Numbered from the stretch's first letter, positions 1-8,808 are shown. The stretch: DNA of 64,000 nucleotides from JADCRZ01 sp031399065 (GCA_031399065.1 JANNOM010000025.1:1-64000), one strand, 5' to 3'. Program-made: numbers and translations. Notes: a model not told the origin generated them from the letters alone.

Positions 1-20
1 CACCCCCCACCGGTACGATC

Positions 21-131
21 TTATGGTGGTTATGCCGAGGGTGTTCACCTCTTACCATACCGAACAGAGTAGTTAAGCCCCTCATGGCCGATGGTACTGC
101 ACCACAATGCGGGAGAGTAGGTAGCTGCCAT
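21..131 (+). rRNA. rrf: 5S ribosomal RNA
   Basis: The segment has the typical 5S layout. A 5' arm beginning ttatggtggt pairs with the 3' end gctgcca, and the internal blocks ccgaacagagtagttaagcc, cgatggtactgc and gggagagtagg are those conserved in Bacteroidota 5S genes. It is followed at once by a strong terminator, so it is the last gene of an rRNA operon. The 16S and 23S genes would lie to the left of the window. The ends are placed by eye to within a few bases. Confidence 0.95.
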
Positions 132-144
132 ATTTATTACACCC

Positions 145-172
145 GGCCCGTTCTAACCAACGGGCCTTTTTT
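145..172 (+). terminator. Rho-independent terminator of the rRNA operon
   Basis: A perfect 8-bp stem, ggcccgtt with aacgggcc around a 6-base loop, is followed by a run of six T. It lies 13 bases after the 5S gene and closes the rRNA transcript. Confidence 0.9.
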
Positions 173-210
173 ATGTACCTACCTTTAATCTACTATCTAA
201 ACCCCTGCGA

Positions 211-320
211 CCCGCAACCCCATCACCCGCAACGCCTGAGAACGAACCCCATCCCCCGCAACATATCACCTGCACCTACTGCGAACGAACCCCATCCCCC
301 GCAACCCCATCCCCCGCAAC
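211..320. repeat. C-rich imperfect direct repeats behind the rRNA operon
   Basis: The stretch from about 175 to 420 contains no gene and is strongly C-rich and G-poor on the plus strand. It is built from variants of ccccatcccccgcaac. A 23-base segment is repeated exactly at 240-262 and 283-305. A third copy of the core follows at 305-320, and a diverged copy lies near 211-232. No hairpin units or regular spacers are present, so it is not a CRISPR array. Its function is unknown. Confidence 0.75.
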
Positions 321-456
321 GCCTTACCTGCACCCACTAACCCCCGCCCGATCCACCATCCCTAACCTACCACGCACAGTACCCACAAAATAGACCCGCC
401 CGATCACCATCCTCTAATTTAATCTAACTACAGCGCATCAACGTCCTATAACAGGC

Positions 457-486
457 ATAAAAAAAGTCCGGTTAAAAACCGGACTT
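457..486 (-). terminator. Terminator of the RRM protein gene
   Basis: On the minus strand a perfect 10-bp stem (aagtccggtt/aaccggactt, 3-base loop) is followed by a T run. It lies 25 bases after the stop codon of the RNA-binding protein gene. Confidence 0.9.
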
Positions 487-510
487 AGGATCTATCTTTC
501 AAGATTTTAG

Positions 511-951
511 TTAGTAGTCTCTTTTGTTGAAGCCGCCGCCGTTTCCGCCGCTGCGACCACCACCGCCGCCGTAACCACCGCCACGGCTTCCGCCACCGCC
601 GCCGCCGCCGTAGCCACCGCCACGACTTCCGCCGCCGCCGCCATAACCACCGCCGCCACCGAAGCTCTTCTTTTTGAATCCACCGCCACCGCCGGTGCTT
701 CCACCCTGCTTAGGTTGTGATTCGTTTACTACAATGCCACGACCGGAAACATCGGATCCGTTCAGGGCATCTATTGCTGCCTGACCTTCACCATCGTTCG
801 CCATTTCAACAAAACCGAAACCTTTGGAACGGTTGTTATTGAATTTGTCAGTGACAATTTTAGCAGAAGTGACTTCTCCGAATGGAGTGAAAAGATCCTG
901 CAAGTCTTGCTCAGTCATTGTCCAACTGAGATTTCCAACGTAAATGTTCAT
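511..951 (-). CDS. Glycine-rich RNA-binding protein (single RRM)
   Basis: The 146-residue protein has one RNA recognition motif followed by a glycine-rich tail. RNP2 (IYVGNL) is at residues 3-8 and RNP1 (KGFGFVEM) at about 43-50, so both aromatic RNA-stacking sites are intact. From about residue 83 to the end it is almost only Gly, Tyr, Arg and Ser, in GGGYGGGGG-type runs with RGG elements. Such small RRM proteins are common in Bacteroidota and cyanobacteria, where they are linked to RNA metabolism and cold response. That role is family knowledge and nothing here tests it. It is a single-gene unit with its own terminator. The GC-rich tail creates a long alanine-rich shadow frame on the same strand, which is not a gene. 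Confidence 0.93.
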   Translation of the reverse strand: MNIYVGNLSWTMTEQDLQDLFTPFGEVTSAKIVTDKFNNNRSKGFGFVEMANDGEGQAAIDALNGSDVSGRGIVVNESQPKQGGSTGGGGGFKKKSFGGGGGYGGGGGSRGGGYGGGGGGGSRGGGYGGGGGRSGGNGGGFNKRDY

Positions 952-1124
952 TTTTCAAATTTTTAGAATAAATAAAACCTAAAGACACAGCGACAATGAA
1001 CCAGAGAAACATTTACCAAAAAACGCTCAGAGAACAATGCAGGACTGTAAAGATCATTAGGACATTACGAAGATATAAAAAGAGAGTCAAAAGTTGAATT
1101 TTATTTTTGGCATACCGGGCGGCA

Positions 1125-1155
1125 CAAAAAAGCCCGTGACAACTGCCACAGGCTT
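1125..1155 (-). terminator. Terminator of the rpsF-rpsR-rplI operon
   Basis: On the minus strand an aagcc-gtg / cac-ggctt stem with one mismatch on each side is followed by a T run. It lies just downstream of rplI. Confidence 0.75.
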
Positions 1156-1176
1156 AATGTTTTATGCGTTTTAAGC

Positions 1177-1623
1177 TCATTCACCTACTACCTCAAATTC
1201 CACCTGGGTGGTATTTCCGTTACCAAAATCGATATTGGCTTTATAAGTACCCAGCTCTTTCACTTCATCGGTTATAGTGATTCGTTTACGGTCGATTTCG
1301 TACCCTTTCTGATCGCGGATCGCACGGGCAATCTGCAGAGAGGTAACACTACCGAATATTTTGCCGCTGGTACCTGATTTGGCACCAATTTTTAAAGGCC
1401 CTTCGCTTAATACAGCTACCACGCTTTTGATCTCGGCCAGTAATTTGGCTTCCTTCTTTTGCTGCTGTTTCTGCTTTTCTCCCATCTGTTTCAGGTTGGA
1501 AGCACTTGCTTCCACGGCCAGTTTCTGTGGAATAAGGAAATTACGACCATATCCGTTTTTAACGGTTACCAGTTCGTTAACGCCACCTAAATTATCTACA
1601 TCTTGTATTAATATTACTTGCAT
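1177..1623 (-). CDS. rplI: 50S ribosomal protein L9
   Basis: The 148-residue protein matches bacterial L9 in length and layout. The N-terminal rRNA-binding domain (starting MQVILIQDVDNLGG, with NGYGRNFLIP near residues 23-32) is joined by a long charged helix to a C-terminal domain with GSVTSLQIARAI. L9 binds the base of the L1 stalk in 23S rRNA and helps keep reading frame. It is the last gene of the rpsF-rpsR-rplI operon, 9 bases after rpsR, and a terminator follows. Confidence 0.97.
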   Translation of the reverse strand: MQVILIQDVDNLGGVNELVTVKNGYGRNFLIPQKLAVEASASNLKQMGEKQKQQQKKEAKLLAEIKSVVAVLSEGPLKIGAKSGTSGKIFGSVTSLQIARAIRDQKGYEIDRKRITITDEVKELGTYKANIDFGNGNTTQVEFEVVGE

Positions 1624-1632
1624 GGCTTCCTC

Positions 1633-1899
1633 CTACTTTAAAAGATCGGTTACATACGGCAATATTGCCATCTGGCGGGCTTTCTTGATGGCCTCGGACA
1701 CTTTACGCTGGTACTTCAGAGAATTACCCGTAATGCGGCGTGGCAACATCTTTCCTTGCTCGTTCAGGAACTTTTTCAGGAACTCACCGTCTTTATAATC
1801 GATATACTTGATACCGTATTTTTTAAAACGACAGAACTTTTTGGGGCGTTTCTCCTGCTTGATAGCCGTGAGATACTTGATTTCGTTTGTCTTTGCCAT
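1633..1899 (-). CDS. rpsR: 30S ribosomal protein S18
   Basis: The 88-residue protein has the S18 core (KKFCRFKKYGIKYIDYKD, LPRRITGNSLKYQRKV, KKARQMAILPY) and the expected length. S18 binds the central domain of 16S rRNA as a pair with S6, whose gene lies 2 bases upstream. The cysteine in KKFCRF is retained. It is co-transcribed with rpsF and rplI, as in most bacteria, but no single-stranded DNA-binding protein or PriB gene is inserted here. Confidence 0.97.
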   Translation of the reverse strand: MAKTNEIKYLTAIKQEKRPKKFCRFKKYGIKYIDYKDGEFLKKFLNEQGKMLPRRITGNSLKYQRKVSEAIKKARQMAILPYVTDLLK

Positions 1900-1901
1900 A
1901 A

Positions 1902-2255
1902 TTAAGCCTCCACTTTTTCAGTTCCTGTAGGTACACCACTTTTTCTTTTTGCATTGTACTCGACGGCGTATTTATCGAGTGCAGTGAACATGTGACGCAT
2001 CACAGATTCGTCACGAAGGAGCTGGATTTTCAGCTTCTCATTGAAGTCGGATGGCGCAATGTATTCCAATACCCAGTAAAGACCGGTAGTCTTTTTCTGA
2101 ATAGGGTACGCCAGTGATTTTAATCCCCACGGGTTGGTGTGCAGCACAGTACCTTTCGAATCAACAACCAGGTCTGTGAATTTTTTCTGAGCGGCTTTAA
2201 ATTCCTCCTCAGAAAGCACAGGGGTAAAAATCACCATCAATTCGTAATTGTTCAT
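1902..2255 (-). CDS. rpsF: 30S ribosomal protein S6
   Basis: The 117-residue protein begins MNNYELMVIFTPVLSEEE, the usual S6 start. It contains the WGLKSLAYPIQKKTTGLYW and RDESVMRHMF segments that form the ferredoxin-like fold. It pairs with S18 on the 30S platform. It is the first gene of the operon. A TAnnTTTG box lies about 80 bases upstream, leaving a leader of about 75 bases. I saw no convincing S6:S18-binding leader motif there, only a small hairpin (atcct/aggat). Confidence 0.97.
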   Translation of the reverse strand: MNNYELMVIFTPVLSEEEFKAAQKKFTDLVVDSKGTVLHTNPWGLKSLAYPIQKKTTGLYWVLEYIAPSDFNEKLKIQLLRDESVMRHMFTALDKYAVEYNAKRKSGVPTGTEKVEA

Positions 2256-2336
2256 TTCCCTGTTTTTAGTTAAAAATTATTTAGTCCCATTCACCTTCCT
2301 TCGCAGGAAAATGTATCCTTTTTAGGATTTGGGCTG

Positions 2337-2344
2337 CAAAGGTA
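2337..2344 (-). promoter_or_regulatory. Promoter -7 box of the rpsF operon
   Basis: On the minus strand the box reads TACCTTTG, an exact match to the Bacteroidota consensus TAnnTTTG. It lies 81 bases upstream of the rpsF start codon. The upstream -33 TTG element is weak. Confidence 0.6.
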
Positions 2345-2457
2345 GCGTTTTTTGCCGAAACATGTGCTGCGGTAAGCAAAAATTTAAACAGCCAGTGTGT
2401 CAGGATAACCGAGGTGGCATTTGGTTTGTTAATGAGTGATTCTCTAAAATAATCACT

Positions 2458-4275
2458 ATGCAAAAAGGTAATATACGCGTACAGACTGAAAATATTTTTC
2501 CCATCATAAAAAAGTTCCTGTATAGTGATCACGAGATTTTCGTGCGGGAACTGGTAAGCAATGCCGTGGACGCTACTCAAAAGCTGAAGACTCTCTCATC
2601 CATAGGTGAGGCCAAAGGAGAAATGGGAGAATTGCGGATCGATGTAAAACTGGATATAGAAAAAAAGACACTGACGATAGGTGACAAAGGTATTGGCATG
2701 ACCGGTGAAGAAATCGATAAATATCTAAACCAGGTGGCTCTGTCCGGTGCGGAAGAATTTGTGAACAAATATAAAGGGCAGAATGAAAACAATATCATCG
2801 GAAAATTCGGTTTAGGGTTTTATTCATCCTTTATGGTGAGCGATAAAGTGGAAGTGGTTTCAAAAAGCTATAAAGACGGGTCAAATGCGGTAAGATGGGA
2901 ATGTGATGGCAGTCCGGAGTTTACCCTCGAGGAAACGGAGAAAGAGTTGAGGGGAACCGATATCATCCTTCACATCAACGAAGAAAGCAAAGAATTCCTG
3001 GACGCCGATCGCATAAAATCCATTCTTACTAAATTTTGCAAATTTTTACCCGTACCTATTTTTTTCGAAGACAACCAGATCAACAATCCCGTACCGGCCT
3101 GGACGAAGAAGCCTTCCGAATTAACTGCGGAAGATTACCAGGGTTTTTATAAAGAGCTTTATCCATACAATGAACCACCGCTGTTCTGGATACATCTGAA
3201 TGTCGACTATCCCTTTAACCTGACCGGCATTTTGTACTTCCCCAAAATCAAACAGAGCTTTGAGGTACAAAAGGATAAAATTCAATTATACAGTAACCAG
3301 GTTTTTGTAACGGACGAAGTAAAGGATATAGTACCGGAATTCCTGATGCTTTTGCAGGGAGTAATCGATAGCCCGGATATCCCGTTAAATGTAAGTCGCA
3401 GCTACCTCCAGGGAGACCCTAATGTTAAAAAGATTAATGCACACATCACTAAAAAGGTAGCGGACAAACTGGAAGAGTTATTTAACAGGGAAAGAAAAGA
3501 GTTTGAAGAAAAGTGGGACAGCCTCGCACTGTTTGTGAAGTATGGTATGATGACGGATGACAAATTCCTGGAGAAAGCAGGCAAGTTTCATATTTTCGAA
3601 GATGCACAGGAGGGTAAATTTTATACACTGGACGAATACCGCGCCGCAGCGGAAACAAACCAGAAAAATAAAGACGGGAAACTGGTAATTTTATACACTA
3701 CCAATCCCATACAACAGCATAGTTTTATACAGGCAGCTACCGCAAAGGAATACAAGGTGGTAAAAATGGAGACCATTGTAGATGCCGCATTCCTTAATCA
3801 AATGGAAGTAAAATGGGAAAACGTACACTTCGTGCGTGTGGATGCCGATATAACAGATAACCTGATCGATAAACAGGACGCCTCTGAAAGCGTGCTTAGT
3901 AAGGATGAAGAGGGTAAGCTCAAAGAACTGTTCGAACTGGAAATACCTGCCCTGCACGTAACCGTAGAAGTGAAGGGCTTAAGTCAGGAGTCGGCCCCGG
4001 TAATAGCCACCCGCCCGGAATTTATGCGGAGAATGAAAGATATGGCGGCGGTCAGCGGACCTATGGGAAGTTTTTACGCTAACATGCCGGATGAAGTAAC
4101 GTTAACCATTAATGGTAATCACGCCATTTACCAGAATATTCTGAAAGAAGATAATGAGGACCTGAAGAAAAAACAGGTACGCAACCTGGCCGACCTGTCA
4201 TTGCTTTCCCAGGGGTTATTGAAAGGCAATGAACTTACCGCCTTTATCAACCGGAGTGTGGAACTGATGGCCTGA
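2458..4275 (+). CDS. htpG: Molecular chaperone HtpG (bacterial Hsp90)
   Basis: The 605-residue protein is a full-length cytosolic Hsp90. The N-terminal GHKL ATPase domain shows the ELVSNAVDA motif (E31, N35, D38), DKGIGM (D76) and GKFGLGFYSSF near 116. The middle domain carries NVSRSYLQ with the catalytic-loop arginine, and the C-terminal dimerisation domain follows. HtpG remodels client proteins together with DnaK. It is divergent from rpsF and convergent with recJ. The last 29 bases overlap the recJ 3' end, so each stop codon lies inside the other gene. It is the only Hsp90 in the window. Confidence 0.97.
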   Translation: MQKGNIRVQTENIFPIIKKFLYSDHEIFVRELVSNAVDATQKLKTLSSIGEAKGEMGELRIDVKLDIEKKTLTIGDKGIGMTGEEIDKYLNQVALSGAEEFVNKYKGQNENNIIGKFGLGFYSSFMVSDKVEVVSKSYKDGSNAVRWECDGSPEFTLEETEKELRGTDIILHINEESKEFLDADRIKSILTKFCKFLPVPIFFEDNQINNPVPAWTKKPSELTAEDYQGFYKELYPYNEPPLFWIHLNVDYPFNLTGILYFPKIKQSFEVQKDKIQLYSNQVFVTDEVKDIVPEFLMLLQGVIDSPDIPLNVSRSYLQGDPNVKKINAHITKKVADKLEELFNRERKEFEEKWDSLALFVKYGMMTDDKFLEKAGKFHIFEDAQEGKFYTLDEYRAAAETNQKNKDGKLVILYTTNPIQQHSFIQAATAKEYKVVKMETIVDAAFLNQMEVKWENVHFVRVDADITDNLIDKQDASESVLSKDEEGKLKELFELEIPALHVTVEVKGLSQESAPVIATRPEFMRRMKDMAAVSGPMGSFYANMPDEVTLTINGNHAIYQNILKEDNEDLKKKQVRNLADLSLLSQGLLKGNELTAFINRSVELMA

Positions 4276-5980
4276 TGTCGATGATCTTAAGCTGCAGGTG
4301 TTTTTGATTATTCCACTCATTCTCCTCGAGGGTAAAAACAATGTCGACAGGATTTTTATTCCCGAGGAGATGAAACTTACCGGCCATATTAAATCCGATT
4401 CCGTTAAAGATTATTTTGTCCTGTAATAAGGAAAACTTGATGTGCTGGTCTTTCACTATTTTAGACCATCCTGAATCAGATACATTACGGGCAAGCAATA
4501 CCGGTTTCATATTATCCGGTCCAAAAGGTTCCATCTGGCATAAGATATTATAAAACGAAGGACGAAGATCGCTAAAACGGATTTCCGCGTCGATAATGAT
4601 CTCCGGCGTTAATGAATCTGAACTGATAGTAGAAGCCACCACCTCTTCAAATTTGTTCATGAACAAGTCTACCTGTTCGGGAAGCAGGGTCATACCCGCC
4701 GCTGCGTAATGACCTCCATAACCTATCAGGTGTTCCCTGCAGGCGTGAATGGCTTCATACAGGTTAAAGCCTGTTACGCTGCGGGCACTCCCCGCCACTA
4801 CCTCCCCGCTCTGAGTTAGTACAATGGTTGGCCGGTAATACTTTTCGATCAGGCGCGAAGCAACGATTCCCACTACTCCTTTATGCCAGTGCGGCTGAAA
4901 CACCACAGTCGATTTACGGTTAGCCATCATCTCATCGTTCAGGATCATCGCCAGGGCTTCTTCGGTTATATTGGCATCTGCCTCCTTGCGGTCCGTATTA
5001 TCACTATGCAACAACTCCGCGATGGCCAGTGCTTTCGTTGCATCCTTTTCAATAAAGAGCTGCACTGCCTTCCGGGCATCGTCCATACGGCCGGCGGCAT
5101 TGATCCGTGGAGCTATCACAAAAACCACGTTGGTAAGTTGCAGCAGTTTTTGCATGCCGCTAAGTTGAAGAAGTGCTTTTATGCCGGGGCAGGGATTTTC
5201 ATTTATTTTCTTAACTCCATGGCAGGCAAGTATCCTGTTTTCACCTGTGATGGGCACTATGTCGGCAGCTATTGCCGTCGCTACCAGGTCCAGGTATTCG
5301 AAAGCCAGTTTATTTCCAAGCTGCAGTTTCTGGGAAAGGGCACAGATCAATTTAAATCCCACTCCGCATCCACATAAATCCTTGTACGGATAATTACAAC
5401 CGGGCTGCTTTGGATTTAAAATGGCTACAGCGGGTGGCAATACATCATCCGGCATGTGATGATCGCACACTATAAAATCGATTCCCATCTCACTGGCATA
5501 AGCAATCAGATCTGCCGACTTGATACCACAGTCGAGAGAAATGATCAGCGAATAGCCCTTTTCCCTGGCCATGTCGATACCTGCTTTACTAACCCCGTAA
5601 CCTTCTCTATACCGGTGCGGAATATAAAATTCGAGTAAAGAGGCGTCGTATATATTCAGGAGAAACTGGTACATGCAGGCAACGGCCGTAGTGCCATCCA
5701 CGTCGTAGTCGCCAAACACGAGTATTTTTTCTTTATTGAAAAACGCGGACAATATACGTTCCACCGCTTTTTCCATATCCTTCATTAGCCAGGGATCATG
5801 CAATGCCGATAGCTGTGGTCTGAAATAACTTTTCGCCGTTTCGAAATGATCCATACCCCGCTGTACGAGTATCCCCGATAATACAGGGTTTATATTGAGT
5901 GCGAGCTGTAGTGCTTTAGCTCTTTCTTCATCGCAACGTAAAAGGTTCCATTTTTTCTCCATCATATTTACATCGTGCAT
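4247..5980 (-). CDS. recJ: Single-stranded-DNA-specific exonuclease RecJ
   Basis: The 577-residue protein has the DHH phosphoesterase core. VFGDYDVDG gives D91, D93 and D95, and CDHH is at residues 172-175. The DHHA1 motif GYGGHYAAAGM and the C-terminal OB-like domain follow. RecJ degrades single-stranded DNA 5' to 3' with Mn2+/Mg2+ in RecF-pathway recombination and in mismatch and base excision repair. Its start codon overlaps the stop of the upstream polyprenyl synthase gene (TAATG), so the two are translationally coupled. A second Met lies at residue 6 and could be the start. The 3' end overlaps htpG convergently. Confidence 0.95.
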   Translation of the reverse strand: MHDVNMMEKKWNLLRCDEERAKALQLALNINPVLSGILVQRGMDHFETAKSYFRPQLSALHDPWLMKDMEKAVERILSAFFNKEKILVFGDYDVDGTTAVACMYQFLLNIYDASLLEFYIPHRYREGYGVSKAGIDMAREKGYSLIISLDCGIKSADLIAYASEMGIDFIVCDHHMPDDVLPPAVAILNPKQPGCNYPYKDLCGCGVGFKLICALSQKLQLGNKLAFEYLDLVATAIAADIVPITGENRILACHGVKKINENPCPGIKALLQLSGMQKLLQLTNVVFVIAPRINAAGRMDDARKAVQLFIEKDATKALAIAELLHSDNTDRKEADANITEEALAMILNDEMMANRKSTVVFQPHWHKGVVGIVASRLIEKYYRPTIVLTQSGEVVAGSARSVTGFNLYEAIHACREHLIGYGGHYAAAGMTLLPEQVDLFMNKFEEVVASTISSDSLTPEIIIDAEIRFSDLRPSFYNILCQMEPFGPDNMKPVLLARNVSDSGWSKIVKDQHIKFSLLQDKIIFNGIGFNMAGKFHLLGNKNPVDIVFTLEENEWNNQKHLQLKIIDIRPSVPHSG

Positions 5981-6942
5981 TAGTATTTTCTGTCTGTTGT
6001 GTATCTTACCAGTTCTTCCAACCCTGATCTTACATCACTATCGGGGAAAGTATGTAATATAGTCAATGCGTCATCCCGGTAAGCCGTCATCTTGTTTTGG
6101 GCATAGGTGATACCCCCGGTACGTACCACGTGATCTATCACTTCCTGCACTTTTCTTTTGTCTTTATTTTCATTCTTGATGATGTATATGAGTTTTCTCC
6201 GGCTCGATGCGTCAGTATTGTTCAATGTATAAATGAGGGGAAGTGTGAGTTTTTTTTCCTGGATATCGTTGCCTGTTGGTTTCCCTACATTGTCGTTTCC
6301 ATAATCGAACAGATCGTCTTTTATCTGGAAAGCAATACCTGCTTTTTCGCCGAAAAGGCGCATTTTCTCCGCATGCTCTTCGTTATGGGAAGATGAAAAA
6401 GCTCCGGCAGCGCAGGAAGATGCCAGCAGGGAAGCAGTTTTATTTCGTATAATTTCAAAGTAAATTGCTTCATCAAGATTGAGGGTTCTGGATTTTTCCA
6501 ATTGCAACAATTCGCCTTCGCTCATTAGTCTGACTGCCTGGGAGAGTATCTGCAATATTCTGAAATCGCTGTTATCCAGCGACAGCAAAAGGCCTTTTGC
6601 CAGCAGGTAATCCCCTACCAGTACGGAAGCTTTTGCTTTCCAAAGCGCGTACGTGGAAAAGAAACCCCGCCTTTCCATTGACTCATCCACCACATCATCG
6701 TGCACTAATGTGGCGGTGTGAAGTAATTCCACCAGGGAAGCGGCACGATAGGTTGATTCGTTGACGTCGCCAAACAATTTAGCAGACAAAAGAACGAACA
6801 TGGGCCTTAATTGCTTGCCTTTCCTTTTGACAATGAAACGCATGATCCGGTCAAGCGTAGGAACATTGCTTTGAACGGATTCCTTGAATTTAGATCCGAA
6901 AATGATCAGTTCTTCGTTTATTACAGCCTGTGATATTTTCAT
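5980..6942 (-). CDS. Trans-polyprenyl diphosphate synthase
   Basis: The 320-residue protein is a class I all-trans prenyl chain synthase. The first aspartate-rich motif is DDVVD (D82, D83, D86), the second is DDLFD (D209, D210, D213), and GKQLRP near residue 42 binds the homoallylic substrate. It extends farnesyl or geranyl diphosphate with IPP. In Bacteroidota such enzymes usually make the side chain of menaquinone, so a heptaprenyl or octaprenyl synthase role is likely but chain length cannot be read from the sequence. It is first in a two-gene unit with recJ. ispH, from the same isoprenoid supply route, is at 22-23 kb. Confidence 0.92.
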   Translation of the reverse strand: MKISQAVINEELIIFGSKFKESVQSNVPTLDRIMRFIVKRKGKQLRPMFVLLSAKLFGDVNESTYRAASLVELLHTATLVHDDVVDESMERRGFFSTYALWKAKASVLVGDYLLAKGLLLSLDNSDFRILQILSQAVRLMSEGELLQLEKSRTLNLDEAIYFEIIRNKTASLLASSCAAGAFSSSHNEEHAEKMRLFGEKAGIAFQIKDDLFDYGNDNVGKPTGNDIQEKKLTLPLIYTLNNTDASSRRKLIYIIKNENKDKRKVQEVIDHVVRTGGITYAQNKMTAYRDDALTILHTFPDSDVRSGLEELVRYTTDRKY

Positions 6943-7014
6943 TCCTTAGATTGGGCTGGCAAATTACTATTTAAATTTGTGTTCGTAATTGTAGCTCATT
7001 CTTATTAAAAAAAT

Positions 7015-7044
7015 TTGTTAATTAACATTCAAGTGATAAATTTG
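7015..7044 (+). promoter_or_regulatory. Strong promoter of the OmpA-family gene
   Basis: A TTG at 7015-7017 is followed after exactly 19 bases by TAAATTTG at 7037-7044. This matches the Bacteroidota sigma consensus TTG-N19-TAnnTTTG. Transcription would start near 7050, giving a leader of about 43 bases before the ATG at 7094. Confidence 0.75.
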
Positions 7045-7093
7045 CCGATAGTTATTAGTTTTTTTCCTATATTCATTTACATAAAATTGAGTT

Positions 7094-8752
7094 ATGTCAA
7101 GCAAAAAGTACATTTTTTTTATCGGTTTATTATTTCTCCTGACATCAGGATTGTATGCCCAGGTGGGTACTACGTATGATGTTCTGGATTCCTCTTTGAT
7201 TCCTAAAAAAAGTCTTCCACAGCACAATGAATTTGTAAATAATGCATATCCCTTTCCGGCCAAGCCGAGAAACCAGTGGGAATTGGGTATAAAGGGCGGT
7301 GCTTTCAGTATTTCGGGTGATGTTCGTTCCCGTTTTCCCGGTGTAGGAGTAGCTATCCACGTTCGTAAAGCTCTTGGATATGTATTCTCTATTCGCGGAG
7401 AAGTGGGTTATGGAACTGCGAAAGGATTAAATTTCCAACCTTCAAACAGTTATGGATTGAACAGGGCATGGATCAATTATGCTTATAACCCTAATACACA
7501 AGCCATATTCTATAATTATAAAACAGACGTTGGTGATGTATCACTTCAGGGTGTTGTGTCATTGAATAATATTCGTTTTCATAAAGCCAAAACAGGATTC
7601 AATGCTTATGCATTTGCGGGCATTGGAGGTATGATCTACAATGTAAACGTGGATGCTCTTGACGGTTCTGGTAACACTTACAACGCCCAGTTTGCCGCTA
7701 TTTCTGCAACTTATGCCCCAACAGGTTTCCGGTATGAAGATAGGAAAGACATCAGAAATGATCTGAAAGACGCTTTTGATGGTGAGTATGAAACGGACGC
7801 CGAGCAGGACAATAGCCAACCAAAGATTTTCGGTACTGCGTTCAGACCTACTTTTTCTGTTGGAGCAGGCTTGCAGTTTAAACTTTCAAAAAGAATCAGC
7901 CTCGCTATAGAAGATAAAGTAACCATTTCCAAAACAGATTTACTTGATGGTCAGCAATGGCAAAACAATTCTGTTCAAAATCCTGCGCAAACCAGGGATT
8001 ATGATTCATATAACTTCCTTTCAGTGGGTCTGAATTTCGCGATTGGTGGCAGGTCTGTAGAGCCATTATGGTGGGTTAATCCGTTGGATTATGCTTACAA
8101 CGAGATCAATGCTCCTAAACACATGAAGCTGCCGAAACCTATTCTGGACGATGCTGACGGTGATGGTATCACGGACCAGTTTGACCTGGAGCCTAATACC
8201 CCAACCGGTGCTCCTGTTGATGCGCATGGTGTAAGTAAAGATACGGATGGTGATGGTGTTCCTGATTTCAGGGATAAAGAACTGATCACTCCAACACAAT
8301 GGCAGCCTGTTGATGCCGATGGTGTAGGTAAAGCTCCTGATCCGGCCTGCTGCGCTACGATCGATTCACTGCTGAAAAGCGGAAGTTTCAGAGGTGGTTG
8401 TGGTATCGGTGATTTACCAAGCGTTTCGTTCAGCGGACGTTCTGTTACACTCAGTAATGATGCGAAAGCGGTTCTTTCTACCGTTTCTACCAGCATACGT
8501 AACAATCCTAACTGTAAGATATCTGTAATAGGATATGGAGAATCAAGCAAATCGGCACAGCAGTTAAGCTGGGATCGCGTGAATGCTGTAATCAACTACC
8601 TGGTTGAAAAAGAAGGTATTGGTTCAGACAGATTTGTATTCAAATACGGCGAAGGCGGCGGAGATCCTAATACAGTTGACCTGAGAGATGGTACCGGAGA
8701 AGAAGGACCTAATACTGTTCCTGCTCCGCATCCTAACCTCAGAAAGAAATAG
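7094..8752 (+). CDS. OmpA-family outer membrane protein with calcium-type repeats
   Basis: The 552-residue precursor has a signal peptide (residues 1-22, cleavage after LYA). An outer-membrane beta-barrel region runs to about 330. Thrombospondin type 3-like acidic repeats follow (DADGDGITD, DTDGDGVPD, about 350-410), then a C-terminal OmpA-like domain (about 436-552) that normally binds peptidoglycan. The OmpA domain keeps the LSWDRVNAVINYL helix with its arginine. It lacks the usual GHTD aspartate (GYGES instead), so peptidoglycan binding may be weak or altered. Proteins of this kind are abundant outer membrane anchors in Bacteroidota. It stands alone with a consensus promoter and a strong terminator, which suggests high expression. 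Confidence 0.9.
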   Translation: MSSKKYIFFIGLLFLLTSGLYAQVGTTYDVLDSSLIPKKSLPQHNEFVNNAYPFPAKPRNQWELGIKGGAFSISGDVRSRFPGVGVAIHVRKALGYVFSIRGEVGYGTAKGLNFQPSNSYGLNRAWINYAYNPNTQAIFYNYKTDVGDVSLQGVVSLNNIRFHKAKTGFNAYAFAGIGGMIYNVNVDALDGSGNTYNAQFAAISATYAPTGFRYEDRKDIRNDLKDAFDGEYETDAEQDNSQPKIFGTAFRPTFSVGAGLQFKLSKRISLAIEDKVTISKTDLLDGQQWQNNSVQNPAQTRDYDSYNFLSVGLNFAIGGRSVEPLWWVNPLDYAYNEINAPKHMKLPKPILDDADGDGITDQFDLEPNTPTGAPVDAHGVSKDTDGDGVPDFRDKELITPTQWQPVDADGVGKAPDPACCATIDSLLKSGSFRGGCGIGDLPSVSFSGRSVTLSNDAKAVLSTVSTSIRNNPNCKISVIGYGESSKSAQQLSWDRVNAVINYLVEKEGIGSDRFVFKYGEGGGDPNTVDLRDGTGEEGPNTVPAPHPNLRKK

Positions 8753-8779
8753 TCTCTACTTTTTGCTCAATAACTACTA

Positions 8780-8808
8780 AGCCCCCTGTCCTCAGGGGGC
8801 TTTTTTTA
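8780..8808 (+). terminator. Terminator of the OmpA-family gene
   Basis: A perfect 9-bp GC-rich stem, agccccctg with cagggggct around a 4-base loop, is followed by a T run. Confidence 0.92.

Noticed and set aside
175..420. Repeat tract as a CRISPR array
   Set aside because: Units vary in length, have no regular spacers or palindrome, and no cas genes are nearby.
507..704. Alanine-rich 65-residue frame
   Set aside because: It is a shadow of the glycine-rich tail of the RRM protein in another frame of the same strand and has no independent support.
2281..2580. Minus-strand frame across the rpsF-htpG gap
   Set aside because: It overlaps the start of htpG and the rpsF promoter and has no protein-like pattern.
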